Assembly: GCA_019348445.1 (NCBI GenBank)
Contig: JAHWJK010000023.1
Coordinates: 3,065-10,370 of the forward strand
From: Actinomycetota bacterium
GTDB taxonomy: Bacteria > Actinomycetota > CADDZG01 > WHSQ01
DNA: 7,306 bases
Direction of reading: 5' to 3'
The notes under the pieces were generated by a model. The model was given only the letters and a program-made list of their open reading frames with translations. It was not told the DNA's origin and did not search any database. Numbering within the stretch: position 1 is the stretch's first letter; each line of letters begins with the position of its first letter. A program made the position numbers and the translations under genes. Shown here piece after piece: positions 6,290-7,306 of this stretch.

Positions 6290-7306
6290 CGACCGGGGTC
6301 GTCCTATTCATCGTCGCCCTGCTGGTCGTGATCATGGTTCACGAAGCCGGCCACTTCGTCGCGGCGAAGCTGTTGGGGTTCAAGGCGACGAAATTCTTCG
6401 TCGGGTTCGGCCCCACGCTGTGGTCGTTCCGCAAGGGGGAGACCGAGTACGGCGTCAAGATGATCCCTGCGGGCGGGTTCGTGAAGATCGTCGGCATGAA
6501 CCCATACGAGGATGTCGCCCCAGAGGACGAGCCTCGTTCCTATCCGAACAAGGCTCGGTGGCGGCGCGCGCTGATGATCGCAGCAGGTCCGGCGACACAC
6601 TGGCCACTAGCGTTCGTGGTTTTGCTCTTGTTCGGGATGCTCTACGGGGCTCCTTCGGTCCTGAACACGATCGCGCAGGTCGAACCCGAGTCCCCCGCGG
6701 CGGAGTCGATGCTGAAAGCGGGAGACGAGATCATCGAGGTGGATGGTGTCCCTGTCGAGACCTGGCGCGAGACAACTTCGTTGATCAGGGAGAGGCCGGG
6801 AGAAGTCACGACCTTCGTCGTCGTGCGCGACGGTGAGAAGGTAGAAGTCGATGTTCCCCTCGCATGGGCCATCTCCGGACAAGAGGGGATCGTTGATTTC
6901 TCTGAATCTCGTGGCGAACTCCGAGCTCCCAAGGCCGGCGAGGAGGTCGTCGGCTTCTTCGGGGTCATGCCGACCGTCGTGCGGGAGAAGCTCGCGTTCA
7001 CCGAGGCGACCGCCGATGCCGCTACTACGACGGCATACTTCACCGGCCAGCTCGTGAAGCAGATCGGTACGCCGTTCGCGATGGTCTTCAACGGCGACCT
7101 GTGGCAGGCGCTGACGACGGATGCGCCGCGTTCGGTGGAGAACTCGCCGGTTGGAGTCGTCGGACTCGGGCGGACGGCAGGTCAGATCGCCGAGCGAGGT
7201 TATTGGGACGAACTCGTCGGATTGATGACGGGGCTGACGATCTTCGTCGGGCTGATCAACTTGCTGCCGTTGCCGCCGTTGGACGGCGGCCACCTCGCCG
7301 TGCTCG
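6286..7306 (+). CDS. rseP: RseP/Rip1-type site-2 intramembrane metalloprotease, 3'-truncated
   Basis: This is an M50 zinc protease that cuts membrane-spanning anti-sigma factors and similar substrates inside the bilayer (RseP in E. coli, Rip1 in mycobacteria). The frame is open from ATG 6286 to the window end, giving 340 residues. The first membrane segment (about 4-24) carries the zinc motif HEAGH (19-23). GGFVKIVGM (63-71) follows, then a second membrane segment (about 99-121) with AGPATHW. A single PDZ-like domain spans about 125-200, with LKAGDEIIEVDGVPV at 143-157. A third hydrophobic segment (about 310-330) runs into NLLPLPPLDGGH (325-336), which supplies the third zinc ligand Asp333. 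Only the last membrane segment is missing. The AGP motif has His105 where Asn is usual. The start overlaps the dxr stop as ATGA with no clear Shine-Dalgarno sequence, so it is probably translated by coupling. One PDZ domain fits the Rip1 type. Confidence 0.95.
   Translation, partial: MTTGVVLFIVALLVVIMVHEAGHFVAAKLLGFKATKFFVGFGPTLWSFRKGETEYGVKMIPAGGFVKIVGMNPYEDVAPEDEPRSYPNKARWRRALMIAAGPATHWPLAFVVLLLFGMLYGAPSVLNTIAQVEPESPAAESMLKAGDEIIEVDGVPVETWRETTSLIRERPGEVTTFVVVRDGEKVEVDVPLAWAISGQEGIVDFSESRGELRAPKAGEEVVGFFGVMPTVVREKLAFTEATADAATTTAYFTGQLVKQIGTPFAMVFNGDLWQALTTDAPRSVENSPVGVVGLGRTAGQIAERGYWDELVGLMTGLTIFVGLINLLPLPPLDGGHLAVL

Noticed and set aside
6183..6836. Open frame on the + strand (217 codons) across the dxr-rseP junction
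   Set aside because: The rseP frame here carries HEAGH and other M50 motifs. This frame is Arg/Gly-rich noise.

Overview
The window is an ordinary, densely packed, GC-rich chromosomal segment with every gene on the + strand. Gene order is xerC (5'-truncated) - whiG/fliA-type sigma factor - rpsB - tsf - pyrH - frr - cdsA - dxr - rseP/rip1-type protease (3'-truncated). This order, with xerC and a WhiG-like sigma factor directly before rpsB and with cdsA, dxr and a site-2 protease after frr, is the arrangement known from Actinomycetota. The actinobacterial reading is supported by the sigma factor's close resemblance to WhiG and by the long Ala/Glu-rich S2 tail. The EF-Ts is the short form (207 residues) rather than the roughly 275-residue form of Streptomyces and Mycobacterium. 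That hints at a deep-branching or environmental actinobacterial lineage, but the class cannot be fixed from this window.

Region by region: positions 1-464 hold the catalytic C-terminal part of a Xer tyrosine recombinase, and its 3' end overlaps the sigma factor gene (439-1284) by 26 nt. Positions 1285-1394 are the only real intergenic space (110 nt). It holds nested GC-rich inverted repeats, a perfect 16-bp palindrome, a weak -10-like hexamer and a duplicated Shine-Dalgarno module, and it looks like the leader of the downstream operon. From 1395 to the window end, seven genes follow with gaps of 2 to 27 nt or overlaps of 4 to 8 nt, so they are probably one transcript or a few overlapping ones.

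The genes fall into four jobs. xerC acts in chromosome dimer resolution and whiG in alternative transcription initiation. rpsB, tsf and frr act in ribosome structure, elongation and recycling. pyrH and cdsA use nucleotides for UDP/UTP and CDP-diacylglycerol synthesis, and dxr starts the MEP isoprenoid pathway. The rseP/rip1 gene encodes an intramembrane protease. The usual uppS gene between frr and cdsA is absent, as in actinobacteria.

I see no mobile element, tRNA, rRNA or CRISPR, and no evidence of an undescribed system. The most interesting signals are the structured rpsB leader with its doubled ribosome-binding module, the forced overlap of the sigma gene with xerC, and a hairpin over the dxr start codon.
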